This document shows positions 1 through 12,400 of a DNA stretch of 64,000 nt, piece after piece. Each line of letters opens with the position of its first letter. Within the stretch, counting starts at the first letter, position 1. The position numbers and the translations under genes are program-made. This DNA is from Sipunculus nudus (lineage: Eukaryota; Annelida; Sipuncula; Golfingiida; Sipunculidae), in contig CM049309.1 of assembly GCA_026874595.1 (NCBI GenBank), forward strand, positions 73,454,426-73,518,425, given 5' to 3'. Below the pieces are notes generated by a model. It saw nothing but the letters and a program-made list of their open reading frames with translations. It did not search any database and was not told where the DNA came from.

Positions 1-516
1 TGAGCCTACCAGGCTAGTACAATACAGCAGTGTGTAGCCGCTCCTGGGGCCACACTTCACGTGTCTGTGATCTTGTTCTCGTCGTTTAAGTAATGTGAAA
101 GGTCTTCGTGGCCTCATCTTCACAGCTGCGCGTTTTTAGTCATCATGGAAGTTGTGGGAAAAACACAACATAACAGAGGTGAAACGTGGCAGTAAATGCC
201 TCACATGTGTATGCATTCTGTTTATGATGGGTTATACCGCAGAAAAGATGTTCATTTACAACAGAACTTGGTCAGCACAGGTGATCTTTAAAACCTGGTG
301 ACTGATACACCTGTTGCCTGCTGATGTGCCTTGTGACCAACCAGTATGGTAAGTGTGCTTCAGAATTCTGGACCACCAGATCAATAAGAGTTTGGCAGTA
401 AGGTAATGGGCAAATGCCGAGCACTTACCAGCAAACTAGGGAATGTATGTTAGGTAGAAAGCAAATGGATGTATGTAAGGGCTAGATTGAATTTCTGCAT
501 CACAGCGGCCTGTTAT

Positions 517-546
517 GGGGATGTTGGGGAAGTTTGGGGAGGGGGG
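517..546 (+). other. G-quadruplex-type motif
   Basis: Four runs of at least four G with loops of 5, 6 and 1 nt (GGGGATGTTGGGG, then AAGTTTGGGGAGGGGGG). It is on the sense strand relative to the PTB gene. Confidence 0.6.
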
Positions 547-3500
547 CCTGGTAGTGTTGCGCAGCAGTGTTTGTATCACCCGTGGCTTTGATCTTTCTTT
601 TTATAGCACTACATCAAGGCTTTTGGGATGTGCAGCGTGGTTGTGGCAGAGCTGCCAGCCCTTTAATTCAGGGTAGAAACCAAGAGGGCCACTGGACAGA
701 GCTCCGCTTGCCTGCGTACCACTAAAGCCAGGTTTGATGGGATTCATTAGGGAACAGCCAGTAATTACAAAGACGCTCCCCCTGTAACAAGACCTGTCAG
801 GTTGCGGCCATGTTTATTTTATACCCACCCAACACAGACATGAAATAGGACACGTGCACACACGGAGCGTAGGCCCAGTATTGATGTGTGTTTCTCATTT
901 GGGTACCCTGTGGTCTGATGTTCCATGTTCTTGCATGCTAACTAAGCAAGCCCGCCCTCAAAGTACAGCAAGTGTTCAAGTCAGAGGGTTAATTACAACC
1001 CCCTTCCCCACCAGCTTACTCTGTGCACCATAATTTGGCAGTGTGACGTAATTCACTTTGTATTAAAAATACATTAGGATAGCAGCCCATGTAATGTTTT
1101 ATTGATAAGTATATGTGATGGACATTTATGTTCTTGTATAGATTTGTTCCCCGGGGAAGGATGTGTGCTGACATGAACCATACAACAAAGAGACATGTAG
1201 CTTTACATTTTTGCGGTGGGGTAGAGTGTCTGTTGACCAAGACTGACCTCCCCATTACAATAATGGAACATATTTTGTACCTGTTTATCTTGGGTGTTTA
1301 GCTGTTTGCTGATTCAGTGTTGGCCCATGCGGGGATATTCATGTTTGCGCACCAGGGACAGGGCACCGGGCTTATTGATCACATAGAACAACAGGCTTCA
1401 ACGGAAAACTGATGCCAATCACAAAACCACACTTTACTGCCAGCCAATCGGGTGGTGACAGATCGCATCTTGTCACCTAATTGTGGAGGTTGGGCTTTGA
1501 ACCAGACAATATATATTGTGTACTTTCTCCTACCGACCTGTATCTGTGTGTGCCTATTGGTAACCCTGGAGGCCGTCTGTGGTGCTGTTTACTTTTGACA
1601 TATTATTACCAACTTACAGTTTCTCCTAACTTTTCACATCTAGTAAACTCACCCATTTCAAATTTATGTCAGTGTTTGCATTGTCTTGCTCATATGGCTT
1701 CAAAATTAGAAAATAAAGCTTCTGTTACAAATAAGTCATGCAACACACAGGTAATTCATAAATCGCTGTTGCTATAGTTTACTATTGACCAGTTTTATAA
1801 TGATTAGTACAGCTGCCACATTCATATAATCTATTATCATTACATTTTACCATCAATTGTCATTAATATAGATTGATCATTTATTTATTGCTGCTTGTTA
1901 AGATTCCCGTCCTTCTATCACAGTATTCCATACTCTAAGCTGCACTGATTCTTTCACTTTCAAATCCCATAAGTCAAGCATCCAGTTTATAAAAAAAAGG
2001 AGAAAAATGCAAGCAGATGTATAACACTCATGGCAATTTCTATTTGAGTATGCAGTAATACTGTGTATTTTGAACTGATAATTTAACCATTGTCAGTGTA
2101 ATCACTGATTTACTTCCCCCTTAAAATTTATGGATGCACATATATAATCCCATGGTTAAACACTTTGCTTTATACTTATGAAGAAAATGTGTTTAAATCA
2201 ATGAATAGTTTACTCACTCATTTTAATTGGCCAAATGCTGCATATTTTGCATACATGGATATTCACATTTTAATTCTTTATGGACTCTTGTGATCACACC
2301 TGAAAAGAATAATTCAAAGCCTAGAAAATCTGTACGTTTGTCAAATTAGAAAGAAAGATGTAATATGGATTTGAATCAGCATTTAAAAAAAAAAATTATA
2401 TGGATGCAAGGTCACAAAGCTTGTTTCACATGCGTTAGCATTGGGGTGTAACAGTGCAAGGAAAAATTTATGCATTTAATTGCAATCCCTCAATTAAATT
2501 ATAATAGATTCTTAACCTCAAAATTGATTATTTTTTTTTTACATACATGTACCACCCCCAAGTCCTCTGTCAGTTGTCAAATTTTACTGAGCTCAAGGAA
2601 TGTTCAAGCAATTTTTCATGTGTGTGCTTTAGATCTGGTATTGAACAACGCTTGCCAGTAGACTGCACCACTCGCAGAAAAATAAAATTGCAGTAAACAG
2701 AGGAAGAACATTGTTCATTTACTTACTGAATTAACGAACATAGGTTGTAGTAAAAAATATTTGCTTTTATTTAATGAAAGTCTGAAATTTACTTCTAAAG
2801 TAATAACAAAATTGAGAATTTTATTGAAGGAAAAGAATCTATAATCAGATTGATTTTAATTCCACTCACAATCCACAGGCCCATTTTATAGTACAAAATT
2901 TAGTGATAGAATATTTATGAGTGTCCCTGACAATTGGAACCTGTTCTCCCTGTGTAAATCCACAGGCTATCTTTAGAGAACATAATTGACTGTTCCTGGC
3001 TCTTGTCTTATATTGATTTGAGGGACCAATCCTAGGTAGTTTTGATAGGCCCGCAAAATGGGGTTTAATGTTACGGGAGCCAAGGCAGAATCTAGCTTCA
3101 AATGAAGCTTGTATTTAGATGGGTAAATGACATTTTAAAATGATACGTTTTGCTTTGTTGTCTCATGTTGCACTATCATTCGTGTCAATCTAAGCTGATT
3201 TTTTTGCCTCCCTGGAAGGTAGGCATTGATGTTGGCCAAAGACGGTTAAAATACAACCTGCTTAATCAAGAAGATACTGAAATGTCTGGACTTATGTCAA
3301 ACATGAACTAGAGGTCTTTTTACTAAAGAACCTTGTATTTCATATTAACTACTTGCATTGAACAGGAGAATCCCTCCTGCTTTTCATATGAACTATAGCT
3401 AGGATAATTTAAAATAATATGGTAATTAATATATATGTATCGGCACATGAGCTTAAAATTCCTGAAAATATAACCTGTCTTCCTTTGATACTTTGCAACA

Positions 3501-3810
3501 CTGCCTAGATCTACCATTGCAGGGTGTCCCAGAACTTGGATAACCTGGAAATTGAGTTTACCTGAGTTTTCAGTCAGTGAAGCATCATAAGGTCTCAGAA
3601 AATGGCCTTAAATTAGAGAAAAGTCTGACTATTTCATCAGCAATGAAGAGAGAGTAATCAGTGCATATGCTTGTTACAGGTGGTTTTCTGTATGTGTCTT
3701 CTGAAATTGGACATTTTTTCAACACATGCCCAGCAAGTCCAGTAATATCCACAACCCATAATACACACAATGCTTAGCACTTATTCTTTATCCTGATTGG
3801 CATCTGGTCC

Positions 3811-3831
3811 GGACCAATCGACGATTGGTCC
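3811..3831. repeat. Perfect 10-bp inverted repeat with 1-nt loop
   Basis: GGACCAATCG, A, CGATTGGTCC. More GGTCCGG and GATCCCG/GATCGGG words cluster through 3805-3880, suggesting a relic of a foldback element beside the (AT)n tract. Confidence 0.6.
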
Positions 3832-3878
3832 ATAAAAGATCCCGTTTGGGATTTGGTCCGGCCTAAACCCTGATCGGG

Positions 3879-3879
<1 letters not shown>

Positions 3880-3915
<36 letters not shown>
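3880..3915. repeat. (AT)n microsatellite
   Basis: About 18 uninterrupted AT units. Confidence 0.95.
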
Positions 3916-3918
<3 letters not shown>

Positions 3919-5137
3919 ATAGATAGAATCTGATGTAGATTAAACAGGTGACATAGTGAAGTCAAGAGTAGGCAAGGAACGCTTCTATTGGCATGATCAT
4001 GGCATTCACCTTGGCTTTTTGTTATTACAAGTGGATCATTGAATACCTTTAGATACAGGAGCAAGGACAGAGTGCTGTGCATTAATCTACTGTCTGTAAA
4101 CCAGGCCTATCTGAAGTTTAATATGTAATACAAGTCCATAAGTATTTCTGGGCAGCAGTTGGTGCCATAACTTTAGTTGATTTATCACTCATCTAGGCCA
4201 ATGTATGGCTAAAAATTGATGCAGGAAACACAGACTTTCATAAGATCGATAGAAATGGGTTGGTTGCACCATATTGTTTTCAGAAACTTGGTTTGTAAAA
4301 CCCACTGCACACAATTGGAAAATCCCTGAGCTACTTGCAGTATGGTAAAGCCCATGTGGGATAATTATGTAATTGTTTGTGGATGTTATTTGTTTTTGGA
4401 AATTTGACATTTTTCCAAGTCATCAGCTTTGTATAAAGTAGCCTTCATTTTGGCTGCTGGAGTGTATGCTGCTGTTAAATCAGTGTCTAGACTGCCCTTG
4501 CAGCTTGTGGAGGAGGTTTTCATCACAGACCCAGTGTTGAGAACACTTCCCATCAGCCTTCAGTTACAGCTCTTACCTTGAGTTTACCAAACAAGTGAGC
4601 TGAAATTGTTACCTTAAAATACATATATCCTCTTTTGTTTGCCATGTACAAATGTGCTGTATACCTTGCCATGAGCTTATACAGTCACTCTATGATAATC
4701 TGTCAACTTTGAATTATCACTATAACTTATTTTCTTGATATTGTGGAATGATCACATCTGTGTGATATATACCAGAGCACAGAAGGTACACAAGGAATAA
4801 TGAATAGGTGAAAGAGGTATGACTGAAAGTACTTTAGTATGTGGAAAGTGAAAACAGATGATTTGTAATGTTTATATCCAGTCAGTCATATATTTGAGCA
4901 ATATAAAAACACTGCTGAGACAATACCCTTTAGACACATCAAACATGGTCATGTTTCTATATTGAAAGTAAATGCCACTGTTGTTCAAGACAAAAAGGTT
5001 GGTTCATAAAATTTGTATGGTCATAGTGGCAATTAAAATTTCAATCAAGTCAGGGTTTACTGTATTCATTTAACACTTATTTATATTTGCTAGTCTGCAC
5101 AGATGATATGTTTTTCATATTGTTGATCTGCTATCAA

Positions 5138-6773
5138 CAGGGCTTGACATTAACTTTTCAGCTTGGCTGTCCTGTCGGACAGGTTGAGGTAGTTCTTACC
5201 TGTCTGAATGAAAAGCTGAACTGTCCGATAAAAACTAAAGTTTTATTGGGCTACTTGATAAAAGTTAAGATATATAAATATATATTCATATAATTATATA
5301 AAATGACCTGGTCCCTACTTAGGAATCAGAGCAAATTTTTAATATATTCTGAAATGTGTTGGCCAGCAATTATTGGATAAGTATTGATTATCTTATGGAA
5401 ACTTATAAAAATACATTTTAAAGATGTTATTGTTGAAAATCTCACAATATATTACACTAAATATTAATGCCCTTACAAAGTAGAATAAATACATATAGGC
5501 TACCTAAAATTATTAAGTTAAAATCATTTTAAATATATCATTCAAGTATTTAAAAAAATAAATATAAATAAAAATGTTTGAATTTATATTGAATATTAAC
5601 TCTATAACCTAGATCAGTATTATCAATGTTCATAACAATTTTATAGGGGTTTCATATTTTTTTATGTTCCTGCATTGCAATAATTAAGTCATACATTTTA
5701 TGATTTATGATAAATAAAATCATCTTCATTAACACGTTTATTTAATATTACTCTCTAAACAATCATCATATTAAAGCTAATTTTTATGTCATGATATATG
5801 TCATATCAATAGGATAGGCCTTTAAAATCTTGCAAGACAATCATATGAACAATACTGACAGTTGGTCGGCAGGGAAGCAATTAAAACCTCTATTATTGCT
5901 CACGGGGCAATCTAGAAAACCGTTGAAATCTTTTCAGGTAAAAATTATTAATTGAAACAGATATGCATGTTGTATTCCTAAGATCATAAACATATGACAT
6001 AGTCTTTTTTTTATGGAATTACCTATTTTATGTGAGTTATAGGTTTAAATGTAGAAAATGTCAATTCCCTGGTATGGGCACGGGGGTCAGCAGTCACAGA
6101 GCTGTCTGGTTTGAATATATTAATAAGGGAATTCCTATTCAAATGAGATCATGTGACAAATGTACCCAATAGGGACAAATGAGGTTCTGGAAATAAAAAT
6201 TGAATATTAATACATAATTCAATACGGAACCGGAGTGATGCCGATCTTTTTGAAGGATGTTTTAGGCGGTAAAGTCTGACCGCACAACGGTACCTGCGGG
6301 TTTCGTCTGCACGGTCACTCGGTCATATAATGTTAATAATGACACATTTGGCCATTGCCACGGTAGCCTGAGACCGATTTTTGATAATAAAGGCTGATGA
6401 GGATAGGTATATTAAAGAGTGGCGGCAAAAAATTAAAATCATGGATGTTCGGGAGTCCGGGCGGCACGCCGCGCTCTACCAGCTTGTGGAACACATTGCT
6501 AACGAACCAAGAACAAGTACTAAGAACCAGGTACACAGGAAACTCAGCAAAATCAAGAAATTTGTTCTTTTTATGCGAATATAACATGATATTCATGAAT
6601 AGGAAGGTTGTCGCAAGGTTACCACTGGTTACCTTTTATAATATGAAGTGTTTGTCAGTCACCCCAGCATGAGCCGGGGCTGCCCGATCGGACAGGTCAG
6701 GTCGACTCCAGGCTGTCCGACTTGCGAAATTGCCTGTCCCGGGCAGTCGGACAGCCGTTAATGTCGAGCCCTG
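5138..6773. mobile_element. Non-autonomous hAT-like DNA transposon with TIRs and target duplication
   Basis: The element starts CAGGGCTTGACATTAAC and ends GTTAATGTCGAGCCCTG, giving inverted termini alike at 16 of 17 positions. TATCAA flanks it directly on both sides (5132-5137 and 6774-6779). CAGGG termini are typical of hAT elements, although hAT usually makes 8-bp duplications; here only 6 bp match. Subterminal parts share GGCTGTCC and CGGACAGG words in inverted orientation. The 1.6-kb interior is very AT-rich on the left and CpG-rich at 6220-6540, with no full transposase. Confidence 0.75.
6441..6530 (+). CDS. Coding-like fragment inside the hAT-like element
   Basis: ATG at 6441 opens 30 codons (beginning MDVRESGRHAALYQLVEHIA) that end at a donor-like CAG|GTACAC in phase 0. 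The frame is also open upstream to 6381. The segment sits next to the CpG-rich part of the element, as a promoter and first exon might. I cannot name a family. It may be a remnant of the transposon's own gene, or an exapted 5' exon, or chance. Confidence 0.25.
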
Positions 6774-9464
6774 TATCAAGTGCTTAACACTCTTTAAAAT
6801 AGTAGTTTTGGTCCATACAGTTCTCCATCATGCATGTGCCAGACTCATTAAAAAATTAGGTTCAGTGCATCAGTGCAGAATTTCAGCAAAAAAGATGAAG
6901 ATTGTACATGGTTTTTAAAAAATAAAACAGTAATTGTGATCATGGTTTTTTACAAAGTAACATTAATTGGGATTTAATCAGTAGTTTACTCTTTCTCCAC
7001 TCATATGGCTTTATGAAATTTATAAAATAAAGGAGTTTTCAGTAAAACATCGTTCTGTTTTACTTGCTGATGTAGGTGCACTTTAGATAGGGATGGCACT
7101 GTTTAGCTGCTGTCAGTAGACCATTCAACATTCATCCCAGTGTTTATTGGGGGGATACAGATGCTGAAGCAGGGGATGAAGAGGCTGACCAAGGGCGAAG
7201 ACAGCCTAGTGATAGGGCCTTTCTTCAGCAGACCATGGCTGTCTGCGGCAAGCCATGCAGTGGTAACCTGTAGCTGCCGCCCACCTGTGTCCACCTGTGA
7301 TCAGCCAAGCCCTGGCGGGGAGGGCCAGTCTCTGCAGCACAGAGACAGACACCTGATCTCTCATGTTTAATAGAAATATCAGAATCATATGCCCAGGGTT
7401 TATACTTGCCAAAATACCCCTGACAAACACAGCAGCTGCTCATGTGGCCATAGAATGGTCGGTGGTGAAATTGATTTCTTTCAGACCTTTAACTGAGGAT
7501 GCACAGTGTAGTGATCACTTTGATTTGTTATTTTAAATTTCATGTTTAATAAATATGGACTGTTATCCCTCATGCTGTTGAGTGCACTGCCATGCTGGTA
7601 CTTCAGCTGTCTTTGGGTTCATGATGCAAGTTTATTATTGCAGTTTCACAAGATCTTGTCCTGTTCTAGCTTTATTTAGTTGATGGAAGATTTCTCTGGC
7701 ATGTTTTGCCTTTTCAACTTTCTTAAAGTTTCATGTTAGTGCACCTTCAGTGCAGTGAGGAGTTGTAGTTTTATGAACATGCAGAGAGCTTTCTGTGCAG
7801 TTTTAGTAACAAATTGAGTGGCAGTATTGCTGAGTCTGTAGCAAATTATTTTCCCAAGGCTTGAATAAAGCTGAAGATGGATGCAGTTTGATTGTGGTAG
7901 TTCTAATCTCTGTTTATTTGTGCAGATTTACTCTGAAACTTAATAATCCTGCAGCCATATCAAGTTGTTATTCTTAATTGAGAATGAAAATGACAAATAT
8001 GAAAATGAGAAATATCCAAATCTTTATCTGTTGTTAACCACCCATCTGATGTCCTATGACTTCTCTATCTTCACTGCACAGACAGTGCCATCTGTTGGCC
8101 ATGGGCTATATTTATTTAAAACAGAAATATCCTTCACCTCCACCAAAACACTGTTAATGAAGCTGAATATAAAAAACAAGTCAGTCATGTTAGTGCAGCA
8201 GGGCTAAGAGCTTTTCTTATGAGGCAGGCTGCTTGTTTAGGACTGGTCCCAGCAAACCTTGGTGTTGGAGTATGGAGTTGTTTCCTTGAATTTCCTACAG
8301 ATGTGCCATCTTCTAGCACGGCTGCAGTACCTGTGAGGTCTGCTGATGATCTGTCTACAGGGCTGTTTTGGTTGTTACAGCTGGGTTTCTTTGACTGTGA
8401 AGAAAGTTTAGCAATTTATTTAAATCAAGCAGGAAATCAGTTCCTTTACAGCTCTGATAATACTATGTCAGTCTGATATTACTCCATGAATTCCAATATA
8501 TTGTTTAACTATTTCAGGAATTGCTAAACTCTGTAATACTTGACCCCAAGTCAATTAATATTTTATTGTCATGTTCAACTTTGAAATAGCCAAGTCAGCA
8601 TGATTTTTTTATCAGTATATGATCCTTGTGGAGAATACATACATGTGTGTTCTCAGGGGCCAATTTCAACTGTTGATGAGATAACAATCAGGTAACTGAT
8701 GATCCCTTGCTGGAATAGAATTTTAAAATTTCTGTTTCAATAAATTTTGTAGCAGTCTAATGAATGCGGATGTTATGACCTTTCAAATCAATACCCTCAT
8801 GGTTTTGTGTGTTAAGTTAATAAATGCTATCATTATCAGTAATAGTTAACCATGGTTCTGATGAAATAGCTTTAAACAAAGCCAGTACTTGTTGCACAGT
8901 TCTGATTCGCCAGATAGCATGGTTATACGAATACAGTATCGCCATAGATTATCTAATTAATGAACGCCTTATTATTATCATAAGTTCATGAGATATAAAC
9001 GGAGGTTATAGAAGTAATTATCCAGCAGAATTTTGATAAGCTGTCAATAATGAGATAATTTAAACCACTGGTTTTATTGTTTATTGTATGGTAATCTCTT
9101 TCCTCATGATTTCATAACCAGGTTTGGTAATTTCTGTAAAGTCTGTCCGGTAATTAATTAATTGTAACTGTGAATTATTTCTCCATTTTGGATTCATTAG
9201 TTAACGTTTTACAACTTAATCCTAATCACATGTGGTTGTAACTTATAATTTTGCTTAATTTATAATCATATATTCCATGCTATTATAAGATAACCATATT
9301 TGTGTGGCAGTTGGTATTTTCCCCCATTTTACTTTTCAGATTTAATTAAAATGCTCTTTAACATTTTATGTCGTTTGTTATGTGGTTTTGAGAAATTAAG
9401 CAGGACATTCAAAGTTGAAGTCTTTTGCTTATTTACTCGTCATACCTGTCCAACCCTTCTACTT

Positions 9465-9487
9465 GGGGGTAGGGGGGTGGGGAGGGG
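9465..9487 (+). other. Compact G-quadruplex-type motif
   Basis: GGGGGTAGGGGGGTGGGG, then AGGGG: four G runs of at least four with loops of 2, 1 and 1 nt, among the most stable G4 patterns. Confidence 0.65.
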
Positions 9488-12400
9488 TTGCTTATGTAAA
9501 GGGACCGTTATTTGAAAATTGTTTAGATAACTGGTGTACTTCAAGAAATTCTGCTTGTGGGATATTGTACTGTGGTCAGTTCAAGTGGTGTCCAAAACAC
9601 TCAGTTTTATAACTAAACCCCTTCTATAACACCCTCGCCTCTGGGACAAGACAGTGAAATCTCAACACAATTCAGGTTTCAGTGTAATGTCTTAGCTACA
9701 GTACATGTTAAGATGTCTGGGTTATTCCAGGCCAAATGCATATATAACAAAACCTGAAATCCAAAAGTTTGTGATGTATTCTCACTCGGTGTCCTTCACT
9801 GGCATCCAATAGAGGCTGCCACCTACTTGGTGGACATATCATTAAATTTAATATACAATATTTAAATGAAAAAGAAGGGATGAGAAATTAGTCCCAGTGT
9901 CTGGCTAGTGCAGTAATTTACTCTTAATATGTCATTTTGAAAATCAGTCTTTGTAGCTATGATATCAAAGTCATGCTAGTTTTATGGGTCTGATTTTGGA
10001 AGGAAGAGGCTTGTGCATTAAGTTGGCCCACTGACAGAATTTGACAGTGGGACCCTGCCTGGTGTTAATCATTATGCATTGCTGCTGCATTCCCAGTCTG
10101 TCATCAGTACATGCTGTTGCTGCATGAGTCACCAATGCATTTGTTTCATTTCAGCCAGTATTCGTGTTTCATTCTGCATGTTTTAAGTAGCAGCAAAGTG
10201 TCATGTGGTGTGAAGAAAAACATGACAGTATGGTCCAGTCTTAATTGTACTTATGAACTTGTCATATTATGTTGTAATTAAAGGTCTTTCAATAATTAAA
10301 GTGTTATTATCTGTAATACACTAGAGCCTGTACTAAGTGAAAATTGAATATCCAAAATTCAGCTGAATGCAAAAAAATAGGAAATGTGTTTTATTCAAGT
10401 CTTATGATATGTTATCTTCATTTGTTCAGAGAGTCTGTTATCTGAACATATTGCATTGAAATCCTCCTTACTGTTCAGGTAACCGAGGCTCTCATGTATT
10501 TCTGTGAAGGAGTACATGTCTTGTTTCAGACAGAGAATGTTTGATTGCCAAAATTAAAGGGTGTTGAGGACAGTTTGATAAATTTATATGCGGTGGATGC
10601 TCCCCTGTGACAGGATGGTCTTCAGGGCCTTGTCATTATTGAACCTTGGGGGCCCTGTTTGGGTTGTGATCCGGGACCTTGAAGGACTGCTTCAGTTATT
10701 AAAGACTGTTGGGACTAAGGCCAGATGTGTCATATGTGATTACATGTTTTGAAATGATAGTCCCTGGTTGTCGGGTACTGCAAATGTGGATCATGCAGGG
10801 ATCCATTGATTACGTACCTTTTGTGGATTCTGGGATGATAAGAGACTGATGGCCGTTCATGAGTTAGAACCTGAAAGAACTAGAAAGGTGGTGTTGCTGT
10901 CCTTGAATGACTGGGCACAGGTTGACAGGGTCTGTAAATTGAGTGGACTTCTAAAAAGGATCAGTGTATTTCAGTCCACTAGCATATTTGGGTTTCATTA
11001 AGTTTATTGCAGCTCAGTTATTCAGGTCAGCCATGTGCACATTTCGTCCAAAGAATAGTATTTTAATGCATTAGCAGGACTTAAAGTTATTTCATCTTGG
11101 CAGTTTGAACAGACAGGCCACACACCTGGTTAACCTGGCAAAACTGGTGTTTATCCTCTTATAAATTTCTGAAAAATTTTAACTTGAACATCTTGATTGT
11201 GGTAATTGATATGTTCTTCAAAAGAATCACCATGGATCACCAGCACCTCAGCTGGATATGTAGTCTCCCACCAACTGATCCACAAATAATAAGAAATCTT
11301 GGATATGTTTTAGAACACTTTATCATCAATAACATTTCTTTAAGTAGGAACTTGTCAAATCCTTCAGGGGCTCATTAAAGTAGTGAAATCACCTTTAAAT
11401 GAATTGTCAAAATTGCCACAGAATGTTTTTAATTGTTTTCTCTTAGGAATAAAGATATCTCTGGAACTCAGATTTAATTTAAACTTTAGTTGTGTACTTG
11501 TGGTTGGCTTCTTTGGCTGAGTTATTGATACTTGAAGGTAATTAGTTAGTATAACATTGTTCAGCTCAAACTAAGTACTTTTATCCATTTGACTTCTGTG
11601 AATAGGCAGGAAAGTTGCTTAAAAGGTACATATTTAATTTTATTGTTAGAACCTCATTTGATTACACATGGGAGGCTATTTTTATTCCCTAATTTCACTA
11701 TTAAATGATATATAAATTACATATTGTTCATAATTTGTTACATAAAATTTATATTACCTGAACATGTAGCATGTGCAATACACTTGGTGTATATTGATTA
11801 TTAGCTTTGTTCTATATATATATATATGGTTTCATGCGTGTCCATTTATTAAACTTGCATGCTAATTTGAACAAGAATCTGGTGGGAGTTGAGTTTCTTA
11901 TATATGAGAAATGTTAATATTTGTATCTCTTAGAAGACAATATTGTGTTCTGGTTATGAAGCTGATACTGCTACAGTTGTTCATTATCATGTGTGAACCA
12001 GAAACCTTGCATTCCAAAATTATGCAGCAGACTTGGACAGAATTTCTATGAGCAATTCAATTCTCTTGTAGGAGCACATTTACTAGCAGCTCATTACTTA
12101 ACAAGGGTAGGTTTAACTGCTACTGTGGCATTCACATAGTCACATAGTATTGTCCCATGTGACACTTGTGCTTTGGATTTGTGTGGATGAAACCCTCCTT
12201 AGTGAGGGCCAGTCCATTGCTAACACATGAAGTGTAGTTATCAGGGTTATTACTTTGTGTATGCGTGGAGTCCATAGCAACAGGCCTCCCTTTGTAGGGA
12301 GGGGTTGGCCTATGTCATTGTGCCTTTAATGACAGCAGTTTCCACTTCCCTCATTGGACGTTACACTTGATCAATCAATTGACATAGGCGTCCCAGGCAA

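Larger units (their letters stand above)
1..5131. other. Intron 1 or 5' flank of the PTB gene, no gene seen
   Basis: AT-rich, CpG-poor DNA without convincing exons. It holds a G4 motif (517-546), a short perfect inverted repeat (3811-3831) and an (AT)n microsatellite (3880-3915). A frame at 144-177 (ATG to a donor) ends in the wrong phase for the RGSDEL exon. Confidence 0.6.

Noticed and set aside
144..177. ATG-to-donor frame MEVVGKTQHNR as a first exon
   Set aside because: It ends in phase 1, which cannot join the phase-0 RGSDEL exon directly, and there is no promoter signature.
7130..7443. Overlapping open frames on both strands
   Set aside because: Several short frames overlap in a locally GC-richer patch; none has splice sites in a usable phase or a recognisable motif.
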